In this document: positions 25,567 through 34,816 of the stretch, piece after piece | Layout of the letters: the number at the start of each line of letters is the position of its first letter | Position numbering within the stretch: position 1 is the stretch's first letter | Assembly: GCF_036322585.1 (NCBI RefSeq) | Contig: NZ_AP024600.1 | Span: 2,666,001 to 2,730,000, forward strand | Length of the DNA: 64,000 bases | Direction: 5' to 3' | Source: Luteolibacter sp. LG18 | GTDB taxonomy: Bacteria > Verrucomicrobiota > Verrucomicrobiia > Verrucomicrobiales > Akkermansiaceae | Position numbers and translations under genes: made by a program | Notes under the pieces: model-generated | The model's input: the letters and a program-made list of their open reading frames with translations, nothing else | What the model was told of the DNA's origin: nothing | Database searches by the model: none

Positions 25567-25600
25567 AACGCCCCGCCTTCCATCGGAAAGCGGGGCGTTT
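25567..25600 (-). terminator. Terminator after ilvN
   Basis: AACGCCCCGC pairs with GCGGGGCGTT around a 14-nt loop, with A/T ends giving a U-run on either strand. It lies 20 nt beyond the ilvN stop and also protects the convergent gene. Confidence 0.85.
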
Positions 25601-25619
25601 CGGAAAACGGGATTCCGGA

Positions 25620-26162
25620 TCAAGTGGGCTGTTCGCCGCGGGCCATCACGACCTTGCCGGTGCGGACGGTTTCGATGATCTGGAACTGCGAGAACATGGT
25701 GACCGCGGCGTCGATTTTCGGCGAGTCGCCGGTGATCATGACGATCATCGAGGCCGGGGTGAGGTCCACGGTCTTGCCGTCGAAGTGGCTGGTGATGTGG
25801 AGGGCCTGGGAGCGCTCGGCTTCGGCGCAGGCGATCTTGATGAGGATCATCTCCTTGGTCACGGAATCATCCGAGGTGTGCTCGAAGCAGTGGATGACGT
25901 CGATGAGCTTGGAGACCTGCTTGATGATCTGGTCGAGGCCTTCCGGGTTGCCGCTGATGCCGATGGTCATGCGCGAGAAGTTCGCGTTGCGGCCTTCGGA
26001 GACGACGAGGGAGTCGATGTTGAAACCACGGCGGGAGAACACCTGGCAGATGCGCATCAGGACGCCCGGCTCGTTGTTCACGAGGATCGAGAGGGTGTGC
26101 ATGGCGCCGCGGCGGATGGCGGGAGCGGCCGCGGGCGTTTCGGTGGTGATGATGGAGTTCAT
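25620..26162 (-). CDS. ilvN: Acetolactate synthase small (regulatory) subunit
   Basis: Regulatory partner of IlvB that gives valine feedback inhibition. The 180-aa product has an N-terminal ACT domain (HTLSILVNNEPGVLMRICQVFSRRGFNIDSL, about 22-55) and the conserved C-terminal domain (IGISGNPEGLDQIIKQVSKLIDV and later VMARG). Its short N-terminal Ala/Thr-rich leader is a minor extension of the usual form. It follows ilvB on the same strand after a 118-nt spacer packed with a palindromic heptamer array, so the two are likely one transcript. Confidence 0.95.
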   Translation of the reverse strand: MNSIITTETPAAAPAIRRGAMHTLSILVNNEPGVLMRICQVFSRRGFNIDSLVVSEGRNANFSRMTIGISGNPEGLDQIIKQVSKLIDVIHCFEHTSDDSVTKEMILIKIACAEAERSQALHITSHFDGKTVDLTPASMIVMITGDSPKIDAAVTMFSQFQIIETVRTGKVVMARGEQPT

Positions 26163-26177
26163 CGGATCAAAGTGGGA

Positions 26178-26275
26178 AGTGATCAGTAATCAGTGATCAG
26201 TGGTAAGAGAGGGAGAGGAAGCCGGGTGACAGCGAGCAGTGGAATCGGATCACTGCTCACTGATCACTCGGCACT
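26178..26275. repeat. Palindromic heptamer array in the ilvB/ilvN spacer
   Basis: Left arm: AGTGATC, AGTAATC, AGTGATC, AGTGGTA (26178-26205), four words in exact 7-nt register. Right arm: GATCACT, GCTCACT, GATCACT, CGGCACT (26248-26275), the reverse complement of the same word, also in register. The 42-nt middle is unrelated. A transcript through it could fold into a long imperfect hairpin just upstream of the ilvN start. Confidence 0.85.
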
Positions 26276-26280
26276 GTGGA

Positions 26281-28008
26281 TCACGTGGACCCGATGGGCT
26301 TGGCCATCTTCTGTTTCGGGGCCTCGGTGATCATGTCCTCGAGGGCGGCGCCGGCCGGGATCATCGGGAAGACGTTGTCGGTCTTCACGCACTCGGCGTG
26401 GATGAGGATCGGACCGTCGTTGTAGGCGAGGGCCTTCTCGAGCATGCGGGTGACATCGGCCGGGCGCTTGATGTGCACGGACGGGATGCCGTAGGCGGCG
26501 GCCAGCTTGCAGAAGTCCGGGTTGCCGATGAGGTCCACGCCGCTCTCGCGGTTGTCGAAGAACAGCTCCTGCCACTGGCGGACCATGCCGAGGTAGTGGT
26601 TGTTCAGCACCACGATCTTGATCGGGAGCTTGTGGATCTGGGCGGTGGCGAGTTCGAACAGGGTCATCTGGAAGCCGCCGTCCCCGGAGATGGAGATCAC
26701 GGTCTTCTTCGGATGGGCGAGCTGCGCGCCGATGGCGGCCGGGAAGCCGAAGCCCATGGTGCCGGCACCGCCGGAGGACAGCCAGTGGAAGGACTCGCTG
26801 TTCTTGTAGAACTGCGCGGCCCACATCTGGTGCTGGCCCACGTCGGTGGAGACGATGGCCTCGCCCTTGGTGAGTTCATAGAGCTCGTCGATGACCTGCT
26901 GCATGCGCAGGCCGCCCTGCTTCTTGTAGCTGAGCGGGTACTTCTTCTTGTAGCCGTCCAGCTTGGAGATCCACTCGGAGGTGGGAAGCGGGTTGATGTG
27001 CTCGTTGAGCGCGGCCAGCGCGGCCTTCGCGTCACCCACGATGCAGATGTCCGGCTTGATCATCTTGTTCATCTCCGCCGGGTCGATGTCGATGTGGATG
27101 ATCTTCGCGGTGGCGCAGAACTTGGACGGATTGCCGATGATGCGGTCGTCGAAGCGGGAGCCCACGTTGATGAGCAGGTCGCACTCGATCATCGCCTTGT
27201 TGGCGTAGGCGGTGCCGTGCATGCCGAGCATGCCGAGCGAGAGCGCGTGGGTTTCCGGGAACACTCCCTTGCCGAGCAGGGTGGAGGTCACCGGAGCGTT
27301 GAGCGTTTCCGCGAGGTAGCGCAGCTCCTTGTCGGCGCGGGCGATCATGGCGCCCTGGCCGGCGAGGATCACCGGGCGCTTGGCCTGGGAGATCAGGGCG
27401 GCGGCTTCCTCGATGGCGGTGCGGTCGATCTTGAAGTCGCTGGACGGATCGTAACCCGGGAGGTTGAAGGGAGGATTCAGATCACCGGTGAAGGCGGCAC
27501 CGGACACGTCCTTCGGCACGTCGATGAGCACCGGGCCGGGGCGGCCGGTGGTGGCGATGTGGTAGGCCTCGCGGGCGATGCGCGGCAGCGAGTTGGTGTC
27601 CTTCACCAGGTAGTTGTGCTTCACCACCGGGATGGTGATGCCGAAGATGTCGGCTTCCTGGAAGGCGTCCTTGCCGAGCATCCAGGTCACGGTCTGGCCG
27701 CTGATCACGATCATCGGCACGGAGTCCATCATGGCGGTCATCAGGCCGGTCACGGTGTTGCCGGCGCCGGGGCCGGAGGTCACCAGCACGGCGGCGGGCT
27801 TGCCAGTGGCGCGGGCATAGCCATCGGCCATGTGGACGGCACCCTGTTCGTGGCGGACGAGGACGAACTTCAGCTTGGTCTTGATCGTTTCGAGCGCGTC
27901 GAAGATAGGAATCGCCGCGCCGCCGGAGTAGCCGAACATGTATTCGATGCCGAGCTCGTCGAGCGTCTTGATCAGGGCTTGTGCACCGTCGAGTTGTTGT
28001 GTGCTCAT
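26281..28008 (-). CDS. ilvB: Acetolactate synthase large (catalytic) subunit
   Basis: ThDP-dependent enzyme joining pyruvate to pyruvate or 2-oxobutanoate, the first shared step of valine, leucine and isoleucine synthesis. The 575-aa product has the catalytic Glu54 in VRHEQGAVHMADGYAR, the FAD-binding middle domain, and the C-terminal ThDP signature ISGDGGFQMTLFELATA...NNHYLG. The start MSTQQLDGAQ at 28008 gives the usual length. It is transcribed with ilvN. Four AT-rich iterons lie 53-144 nt upstream, a plausible regulatory site. Confidence 0.97.
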   Translation of the reverse strand: MSTQQLDGAQALIKTLDELGIEYMFGYSGGAAIPIFDALETIKTKLKFVLVRHEQGAVHMADGYARATGKPAAVLVTSGPGAGNTVTGLMTAMMDSVPMIVISGQTVTWMLGKDAFQEADIFGITIPVVKHNYLVKDTNSLPRIAREAYHIATTGRPGPVLIDVPKDVSGAAFTGDLNPPFNLPGYDPSSDFKIDRTAIEEAAALISQAKRPVILAGQGAMIARADKELRYLAETLNAPVTSTLLGKGVFPETHALSLGMLGMHGTAYANKAMIECDLLINVGSRFDDRIIGNPSKFCATAKIIHIDIDPAEMNKMIKPDICIVGDAKAALAALNEHINPLPTSEWISKLDGYKKKYPLSYKKQGGLRMQQVIDELYELTKGEAIVSTDVGQHQMWAAQFYKNSESFHWLSSGGAGTMGFGFPAAIGAQLAHPKKTVISISGDGGFQMTLFELATAQIHKLPIKIVVLNNHYLGMVRQWQELFFDNRESGVDLIGNPDFCKLAAAYGIPSVHIKRPADVTRMLEKALAYNDGPILIHAECVKTDNVFPMIPAGAALEDMITEAPKQKMAKPIGST

Positions 28009-28060
28009 AAAAACAGGGGTCTGGGCGGCGAAAGTGCCACCTTGTCGGGCTAAGGCAACT

Positions 28061-28152
28061 CGAAAATCGGGAAATTTTGTTCAAAATCGGCCAATTGTGC
28101 TGATGGGTTGCTCGAAAATTGCCGAATTGGTGATAAATTCGGGAAATTGTTG
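28061..28152 (-). promoter_or_regulatory. Four AT-rich iterons upstream of ilvB; remainder of the 461-nt gap to 28469
   Basis: Four related ~20-nt units: CGAAAATCGGGAAATTTTG (28061), TCAAAATCGGCCAATTGTG (28081), CGAAAATTGCCGAATTGG (28113) and TAAATTCGGGAAATTGTTG (28134). The shared core is roughly AAAATCGGSMAATTKTG. They lie in the only AT-rich stretch of this GC-rich gap and sit upstream of ilvB, so a regulator or promoter site is likely. The rest of 28009-28469 has no gene; it also carries the leader hairpins listed below. Confidence 0.5.
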
Positions 28153-28352
28153 GGGCGGGGATTTGGAAATGGTGGGTTCCGGGATGAGTGGGTGGAGTGG
28201 CCCCTTTTTGGGGGCGTGGTTCCTTTTTTGGGAATCGAGGGGGCTTGTCTAACGAAGATCTTCCGCCCACGCTGAGGTGTTCATTTTGTTCTGCGTATGT
28301 ACTCCGAGAAATTTTCCCCCAGTTGCAAGGCTCATTCGGGTTTCCGCCTCAT

Positions 28353-28423
28353 GCCTGATTCGTCAGGCGCGGTGACGTCCTGAAGCCATCCGCTGCCGCC
28401 TGTTCACCCGGCACGGTCGTGCC
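28353..28423 (+). promoter_or_regulatory. Leader hairpins before the 2070-aa gene
   Basis: Two compact hairpins in the 5' region: GCCTGA-TTCG-TCAGGC (28353-28368), with a stable UUCG tetraloop, and GGCAC-GGTC-GTGCC (28410-28423). They end 46 nt before the predicted ATG. They may stabilise or attenuate a long surface-protein mRNA; no known riboswitch is recognised. Confidence 0.45.
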
Positions 28424-28469
28424 GTGGAGGCACGTGTTTTTTTCGTTCATTCATTGTTCTCCCTCCCAG

Positions 28470-31400
28470 ATGAAACCCCGTTTCAGCCGGTATCTTCCGG
28501 CATTCCTCGGCAGCTACATCGCGCTCAGCCTCGGCGGCCATGCCGCGATCCAATGGTGGGACACCAATGGTGCCACGACCGGATCCGGCAATGTCGACGG
28601 CACGTGGGATGCGGCCACTTCCAACTGGACCACGGACGCCACCGGAGCCTCGGCGGCGGGGACGTGGGTGGCGGGCAATACCGCGGAGTTCGCGGCTGGC
28701 ACGGATTTCACCGGCACCCGTATCGTGACGGTGAGCGGCACGCAATCGCTGGCGGGGATCATCGTGGACAGCGAGGTGGTCAATCTCACGCTCACGGGCG
28801 GCACCTTGGATTTCGGGGCCAGCCAGGGCTCGATCAACACCTCGGCCTGGGGCACCACCACCGGGAAGACATTCACGATTAACTCGACCCTCACCGGCAG
28901 CGGCGGTCTCACGATCGCCTCGAACGGTGACCTCAGCGCCAGCGGCGGCGGCAACAGCTCGGTCACGAAGCTCGGAGGAACCAACACCTTCACCGGGGAC
29001 GTCACGATCACCTCGGGTCTGGTGGCCTATGGTTCCAACGCGGCCTTCGGCAACGCGGCCAACAAGATCATCCTCAACGGCGGCGGTCTGCTCGATCCGA
29101 ACCTGAGCCTCACCCTGAGCCGGGACATCCAAGTGCAATCGGGGGGCGGAACGTTCCGCTTCTACGGGTCATCGAACTCGACGTTCTCCGGGGCGATCAC
29201 CGGTAGCGGCAATCTCAACCGCACCGATGGCGGCACGCTGAACCTCACCGGCAGCCTTTCCGGCTACTCCGGCACCTATGACAACCAGTCCGGCACCACC
29301 GTGGTCAACGGCACGGATGCCGCGGGCGGCAACTGGAAGGTCAGCGGCGGTGTCATGAGAATCGGGGCCAACGGAATCAACGCCGCGGGCACCCTGACCC
29401 TCAACGGCGGCACGCTTTCCTCCAACGCGGCCTCGGGCGCCGGCAACCGCACGATCGCGAACGGCACCACCATCGGTGGCAATGTCACCCTCGGGGACAC
29501 CACCAACACCGGGGTGCTGTCGTTCACCAATGGCGTCGATCTCAATGGCGGCACGCGCACGCTGACGGTCAACTCCGCGGTGGGCATCAGCGGGGCGATC
29601 TCGAACGGCGGACTGACGAAAGGCGGGGCCAGCACGCTCACCTTGTCCGGAGCCAATACCTACACGGGTGCCACTTCGATCACCGGTGGCACCCTGGCGC
29701 TGGATTATTCCACGTCCAATACCAGCAAGCTCGGCGATGCGGCGGCCCTCACGCTGGGCGGCGGCACCATCAGTCTCAATGGCGGGAGCCACCTTGAGGC
29801 CGTGGGTTCCACGGTGGTTTCGGCCGGGGCCAACACCATCAGCCGTCCCAGCGGAACGTCCAAGCTGGCGCTGGGCAATCTTTCCCGCACGTCGAACAGC
29901 GCCACGCTCAACGTCGCCGGCGGCAGCATCGCCACCACCACGTCCGCCACCGCGGTCAACGGCGTCCTGGGAGGAACCTGGCTCACGATCAACGGCACCG
30001 ATCTCGCGACCGTATCGGGCGGCAACATCGTTTCGGTCACCTACACCGATGTTCCCTTCGCCGGGACGATCACCAACAACGCCGCCAACCACATCCGGTT
30101 CACCGGTGGCACTTCCGGAAACGTGACGCTTGGCGCCACCGTCACCGATGTGGCCAGTCTCACCCAGGCTCAGACCGGTGCGGTCACGGTGGACACCACC
30201 TCGAAGACCCTCCGGCTCGGCGCGCAGGGCTCCGTGTTGCTGCCCTCCGGGAAGGGCGCGTTGACGATCGGCACCTCCGCCAATGCCGGTGTGCTCACCG
30301 CGGGTGGATCGGACAATCAGTCCGGAGTTCTGGATTTCAACACCACGGGGGCCTCGATCACGGTCAACTCCACCATCACCAACAACGGCACCGGCGTGGT
30401 TTTGCTGACCAAGATCGGCGGCAACGATCTCCTGCTTTCGGGGACGAACACTTATTCCGGCGGCACCATTCTTTCCGGCGGCATCACCCGCGTCCGCGGT
30501 ACCAGCGGGTTCGGCACTGGCTCGATCCTGATCGACACCAGCTCGACGATCGCATCCCAGAGCGGCGGCGGAGCCACGTCGTTCTCGAATACGGTCAACC
30601 TCGCCAGCGGCACCACCCTGAGCATCGACAGCGGCTACGCGGGTGTCACCCTGGCCGGCACGGTGGCCGGGGCCGGCGGGCTTTCCACCACGTCCTCAGG
30701 CACCACGGTCCTCAGCGGCAGCGGGGTGTTCACCGGTGCGACCACCGTGGGCAGCGGCAATACCCTCTCGGTGTCCTCCACCGGCTCGATCCTCAATACC
30801 TCCGCGGTGACGGCCACCGGCACGCTGTCGAACGCCGGCACGGTCTCGTCCTCGTCGTTCACCATCAACTCGGGCGGCACCGTCAACAACTCCGGGACCC
30901 TCACCAGCTCCGGGATCACGGTGAACGCGGGTGGCACGTTCACGAATTCCGGCACCGCCACCATCCTCGGCAGCGGGGCCAGCGACGATGCCTCGTCCGC
31001 GGTGTCCCTGGCGGTGAAGGGCACCACCGGGGTCTTCAACCAGACCGGCGGCACGCTGACCCTCGGCTCGCTGGGAGCCAACGGCACGACCAACATCTCG
31101 GGCGGCACCCTCAAGGTGCTTGGCAATTTCTACATCGGCGAGCAGACCACCAATCCCGGCACGGTGAACCAGACGGGCGGCACCGTCATTCTCAGCAACA
31201 CCACTGCCGATGTGATCCGCCTCGGCCACTGGGGCAATGCCACCGGCGGCACCTACAACCTGAGCGGTGGCACGCTTGACGCGACGAACTCGACCTCGGC
31301 CTTCAACATCGGTTGGGACGGCAAGGGGACGATGACCGTGGGCGGCGGCGCGGGAGCTGCCACCTTCCGGGCGCGGGCGATCCGCCTCGACCAAGGCACG

Positions 31401-34400
31401 GCGAACAGCTACACCGACACGCTGACCATTTCGAACAATGGCACCGTCGAGGTGGGAACCGGCGGGATTTCCAGCGCGGCGGCCACCGACGTGGTGATCC
31501 TCAACAGCGGCACCCTCCGCGGTGCCGCGACCTCCACCTGGTCCGCGGGAGTGAATGCCAATACCTCCACCACCTCCACGGTGGACATCGTGGCCGGGCA
31601 GACGGCGACGCTCAGCGGTGTGGTCGGCGGGGCCGGGACGATCAACAAGACCGGCCCGGGCACCTTGGTGCTGAGCAATGCCGCGAACACCCATTCCGGC
31701 ACGATCAACGCCAACGCCGGCACCACACTGGTGACCGGAACATTCACCAATGCCGCGGCCGCGCTCTCCGTGAACACGGGCGGCCTTGTTTCCGGCACGG
31801 GGACGCTGAAGGGCGTCACGCTGGCCGGTGGCACGCTCACCGCCGGGGCGACCGGCGCGGCGAGCTCGATCGGGACGCTCAATGCCAGCAGCCTCACGAT
31901 GAACAGCGGCCTGCTGCGCATCGACATGGGAGCGTCCACCAGCGACGTCATCGCCGTCACCGGCACCGCGACTTTCAGCGGTGGCTCGATCCTGCCGGTG
32001 GTGACCGCCACTCCCGGGGCGAGTCCTTATACTTTTCTCACCTCCGGCGGCCTCAGCGGAACGGCGACGCTCAGTTCCCTGGTGACCGGCGGGAACTCCG
32101 GCTACAATTTCGCGCTCGGGACTTCCGGCAACAACCTGACGCTCACCGTGACCGGTGCGGCCCGCAGTCTGGTGTGGAACGGGGTGACCGATGGCGTGTG
32201 GGACCTGAACACCGCTTCACGCTGGCAGCAGACCGCATCCGAGGATTCGACCTTCAAGACCTTCGACGCGGTGTCGTTCACCGACGCGGCGACGAACAAG
32301 AACGTGACGCTCACCGGAACCCTGGCCACCGGGGTGATCACGGTGAACAACTCCAGCGGAAACAACTACACCTTCGGCGGCAGCGGCACGATCCTGGAAG
32401 GCTCGCTGGTGAAGCAGGGCACGGGCACGCTGAGCATTTCCACGGCGAACTCGTTCACCGGCGGCACCACGCTCGCGGCCGGCGGACTGCGGGTCGGCAG
32501 TGGCACGGCGCTGGGCACGGGGGCGATCGCCGTCACCGGTTCGTCGAGTCTTGGCACCGCCACCGGCGCATCGGCCACGTCCCTGGCCAATGATGTTTCG
32601 GTCGCGGCTTCCACCACGCTGACCCTTGATAGCAGCAACGCGGCGCTCACGTTGAATGGTGCGATCACGGGCTCCGGCAACCTCGCCACGACGGGTTCCG
32701 GCACGACCACGCTCGCGGGCAACAACACCTACAGCGGCACCACCGCGGTGGCCTCCGGCACCACTCTTCAGGTTGGCACCGGCGGTGTGACCGGTGGCCT
32801 CGGCACCGGTGCCGTCAGCGTGGCTTCCACCGGCATCCTGGACATCAATCGATCCGATGCGCTCACCAACTCCGCCGCGGTGACCGGCGCAGGCACCCTG
32901 CGGACGAGCGGCACCGGCACGCTGACGCTGAACTCGTCCACCACCACCTTCCTGCCAACCAATCTCACGCTGAACGGGGGGACGGTCATCATCACCACCG
33001 GCTCCTTCGGCGGCGACCGCATGACCGGTTCCGGCCAGGTGACGGTGAACACCGGCGCGACCCTGGTGCTCCAGGGATCGGACCATGCGCTCGGCGGCAG
33101 CAATGCCTCGATGGGGGAAAGTATGACTGTCGCCGGCGGCACACTCACGGTCAACAATGCCCAGTACTTCAACAATCTCACGCTCACCGGCGGCACCGTC
33201 AACGGCACGGCCGACATGCGGGCCGCGAACTCCACCAACTGGCAGGTGACCGGCTCGACGGTCTCCACCATCTCCGCCGCGGTGTCGCTGGGGAACACCT
33301 CGAACAACGTCGCGAACTTCACGGTGGCGGACGTCACCTCATCCTCGTTGACGGATCTCCTGGTGTCCGGGGTGGTGCAAGGAAGCGGTGGCGGTGTCAC
33401 CAAGGCGGGCGCGGGCACGATGACCTTCACCGCCACGAATACCTACAACGGCACCACGGTCATCAGTGCCGGGACGTTGCAGGTCGGCAATGGCGGCACG
33501 ACGGGCACGCTTGGTTCCGGGGCGGTGACCAACAATGCCACGCTCGCCTTCAATCGGGCCGACGCCGCCACGGTGGCGAACGCGATTTCCGGCACCGGCA
33601 CTCTGGTCCAGTCCGGTGTCGGCACGACGATCCTCACCGGTGGCAATTCCTACGGCACGACCACCATCTCGGCCGGCACGCTTCAGGTGGGCAACGGGGG
33701 AACGAGCGGCACGCTGGGCATTGGAACGGTGACGAACAACGGATTCCTTTCCTTGAACCGCAGCGATGCGGTGAGCGTCTCGAACAACATCGTCGGCACC
33801 GGCACGGTGGTGCACGCCGGCACGGGGACCACCACGCTCCTCGGATCGAACACCTACGGCGCCACCGTCATCAATTCCGGTGTCCTCCAGATCGGCAATG
33901 GCGGCACCGCGGGCACGCTGGGCTCCGCCAACGTGACCAACAATGCCACGCTTACCATCAACCGATCGAATGGTTACGCGGTCTCCAACTACATCTCCGG
34001 CTCCGGCTCGCTGGTGCAGGCGGGAGCAGGCGTCACCACCCTGACGGGCATCAATTCCTACACGGGTAGTACCTCTGTCACCGGCGGCACGCTGCGGGTC
34101 AATGGCAACAGCTCCGCGGTGACGGGCGCGATCGGCGTGGCCTCCGGTGCGACATTCGGCGGCACCGGCCGGGTCGGCGGAGCGGTGACGGTGGACGGTA
34201 CCTTGTCGCCTGGAGCATCGGTGGAGTCCCTCGTGACAGGAGCCGTGGCTTTCAACAACGGATCGACGTTCGAGGTGGAGCTGGATTCCTCGGTGGCGAC
34301 CTCGGTGGGTTCCGATCTGCTGGTGTCCAATGGTGATTTTGTCATGAGCGGAGTGGTGAACCTGACGCTCACCGATCTCGCCACGTTGTCTCCGGCGGCT

Positions 34401-34682
34401 CCGTTCGCGGAGGGCACCGTGTTTTCCATCGTGAACTACACCGGCACCTGGAACGGCGGGCTGTTCACCTACTCCGGCAACGAGCTGTCGGAAGGTGAGC
34501 AGTTCAACGCGCTGAACAACACCTGGGTGATCAACTACCAGAACACCTCCGGTGGAGTGAACTTCACCGGCGACTACGCCGGAAGCCAGTATATCACGCT
34601 CACCGCGGTGCCGGAGCCATGCGTTGCCTTGATCGGTGGTTTGGGAATGCTGTTGGTCCTGCGGCGCCGCCGGGCCGCGTGA
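28470..34682 (+). CDS. Giant autotransporter-type beta-strand-repeat protein with PEP-CTERM sorting signal
   Basis: A 2070-aa secreted, surface-type protein. From the ATG at 28470 a signal peptide (FSRYLPAFLGSYIALSLGGHA) leads into a Gly/Thr/Ser/Asn-rich body. It has at least ten autotransporter-associated beta-strand repeats, recognisable by the pattern K-G-x-G-T-L-x-L-x-G-x-N-T-Y-x-G-x-T-x-I-x-x-G-T-L. Near the C-terminus three 68-aa copies follow one another almost unbroken. It ends with VPEP, a hydrophobic helix and RRRRAA: a PEP-CTERM signal processed by exosortase, not a beta-barrel. So despite the repeat name it is not a classical autotransporter. The role (adhesion, matrix, cell-surface fibre) is unknown. 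Confidence 0.9.
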   Translation: MKPRFSRYLPAFLGSYIALSLGGHAAIQWWDTNGATTGSGNVDGTWDAATSNWTTDATGASAAGTWVAGNTAEFAAGTDFTGTRIVTVSGTQSLAGIIVDSEVVNLTLTGGTLDFGASQGSINTSAWGTTTGKTFTINSTLTGSGGLTIASNGDLSASGGGNSSVTKLGGTNTFTGDVTITSGLVAYGSNAAFGNAANKIILNGGGLLDPNLSLTLSRDIQVQSGGGTFRFYGSSNSTFSGAITGSGNLNRTDGGTLNLTGSLSGYSGTYDNQSGTTVVNGTDAAGGNWKVSGGVMRIGANGINAAGTLTLNGGTLSSNAASGAGNRTIANGTTIGGNVTLGDTTNTGVLSFTNGVDLNGGTRTLTVNSAVGISGAISNGGLTKGGASTLTLSGANTYTGATSITGGTLALDYSTSNTSKLGDAAALTLGGGTISLNGGSHLEAVGSTVVSAGANTISRPSGTSKLALGNLSRTSNSATLNVAGGSIATTTSATAVNGVLGGTWLTINGTDLATVSGGNIVSVTYTDVPFAGTITNNAANHIRFTGGTSGNVTLGATVTDVASLTQAQTGAVTVDTTSKTLRLGAQGSVLLPSGKGALTIGTSANAGVLTAGGSDNQSGVLDFNTTGASITVNSTITNNGTGVVLLTKIGGNDLLLSGTNTYSGGTILSGGITRVRGTSGFGTGSILIDTSSTIASQSGGGATSFSNTVNLASGTTLSIDSGYAGVTLAGTVAGAGGLSTTSSGTTVLSGSGVFTGATTVGSGNTLSVSSTGSILNTSAVTATGTLSNAGTVSSSSFTINSGGTVNNSGTLTSSGITVNAGGTFTNSGTATILGSGASDDASSAVSLAVKGTTGVFNQTGGTLTLGSLGANGTTNISGGTLKVLGNFYIGEQTTNPGTVNQTGGTVILSNTTADVIRLGHWGNATGGTYNLSGGTLDATNSTSAFNIGWDGKGTMTVGGGAGAATFRARAIRLDQGTANSYTDTLTISNNGTVEVGTGGISSAAATDVVILNSGTLRGAATSTWSAGVNANTSTTSTVDIVAGQTATLSGVVGGAGTINKTGPGTLVLSNAANTHSGTINANAGTTLVTGTFTNAAAALSVNTGGLVSGTGTLKGVTLAGGTLTAGATGAASSIGTLNASSLTMNSGLLRIDMGASTSDVIAVTGTATFSGGSILPVVTATPGASPYTFLTSGGLSGTATLSSLVTGGNSGYNFALGTSGNNLTLTVTGAARSLVWNGVTDGVWDLNTASRWQQTASEDSTFKTFDAVSFTDAATNKNVTLTGTLATGVITVNNSSGNNYTFGGSGTILEGSLVKQGTGTLSISTANSFTGGTTLAAGGLRVGSGTALGTGAIAVTGSSSLGTATGASATSLANDVSVAASTTLTLDSSNAALTLNGAITGSGNLATTGSGTTTLAGNNTYSGTTAVASGTTLQVGTGGVTGGLGTGAVSVASTGILDINRSDALTNSAAVTGAGTLRTSGTGTLTLNSSTTTFLPTNLTLNGGTVIITTGSFGGDRMTGSGQVTVNTGATLVLQGSDHALGGSNASMGESMTVAGGTLTVNNAQYFNNLTLTGGTVNGTADMRAANSTNWQVTGSTVSTISAAVSLGNTSNNVANFTVADVTSSSLTDLLVSGVVQGSGGGVTKAGAGTMTFTATNTYNGTTVISAGTLQVGNGGTTGTLGSGAVTNNATLAFNRADAATVANAISGTGTLVQSGVGTTILTGGNSYGTTTISAGTLQVGNGGTSGTLGIGTVTNNGFLSLNRSDAVSVSNNIVGTGTVVHAGTGTTTLLGSNTYGATVINSGVLQIGNGGTAGTLGSANVTNNATLTINRSNGYAVSNYISGSGSLVQAGAGVTTLTGINSYTGSTSVTGGTLRVNGNSSAVTGAIGVASGATFGGTGRVGGAVTVDGTLSPGASVESLVTGAVAFNNGSTFEVELDSSVATSVGSDLLVSNGDFVMSGVVNLTLTDLATLSPAAPFAEGTVFSIVNYTGTWNGGLFTYSGNELSEGEQFNALNNTWVINYQNTSGGVNFTGDYAGSQYITLTAVPEPCVALIGGLGMLLVLRRRRAA
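33474..34088 (+). repeat. Three tandem 204/207-nt units inside the giant gene
   Basis: Units start at 33474, 33678 and 33882, exactly 204 nt apart, and a fourth unit start (diverged) falls at 34089. Each encodes 68 aa from TLQVGNGG through TGTLV to the NSY-T-ISAG end. This is a recent or homogenised duplication compared with the more diverged repeats before it. Confidence 0.8.
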
Positions 34683-34816
34683 TGCCGAGCCAGGCTCAAT
34701 CCATATTCAGATCAGCCCTGGGCTATCGCATGTTGACCCGTTGGGGCTTTATGCACGCATTCTGGAGGACTGCAGGATTCACACCGATCGGGAATCGGAC
34801 GACGAATGGCGTCAGT

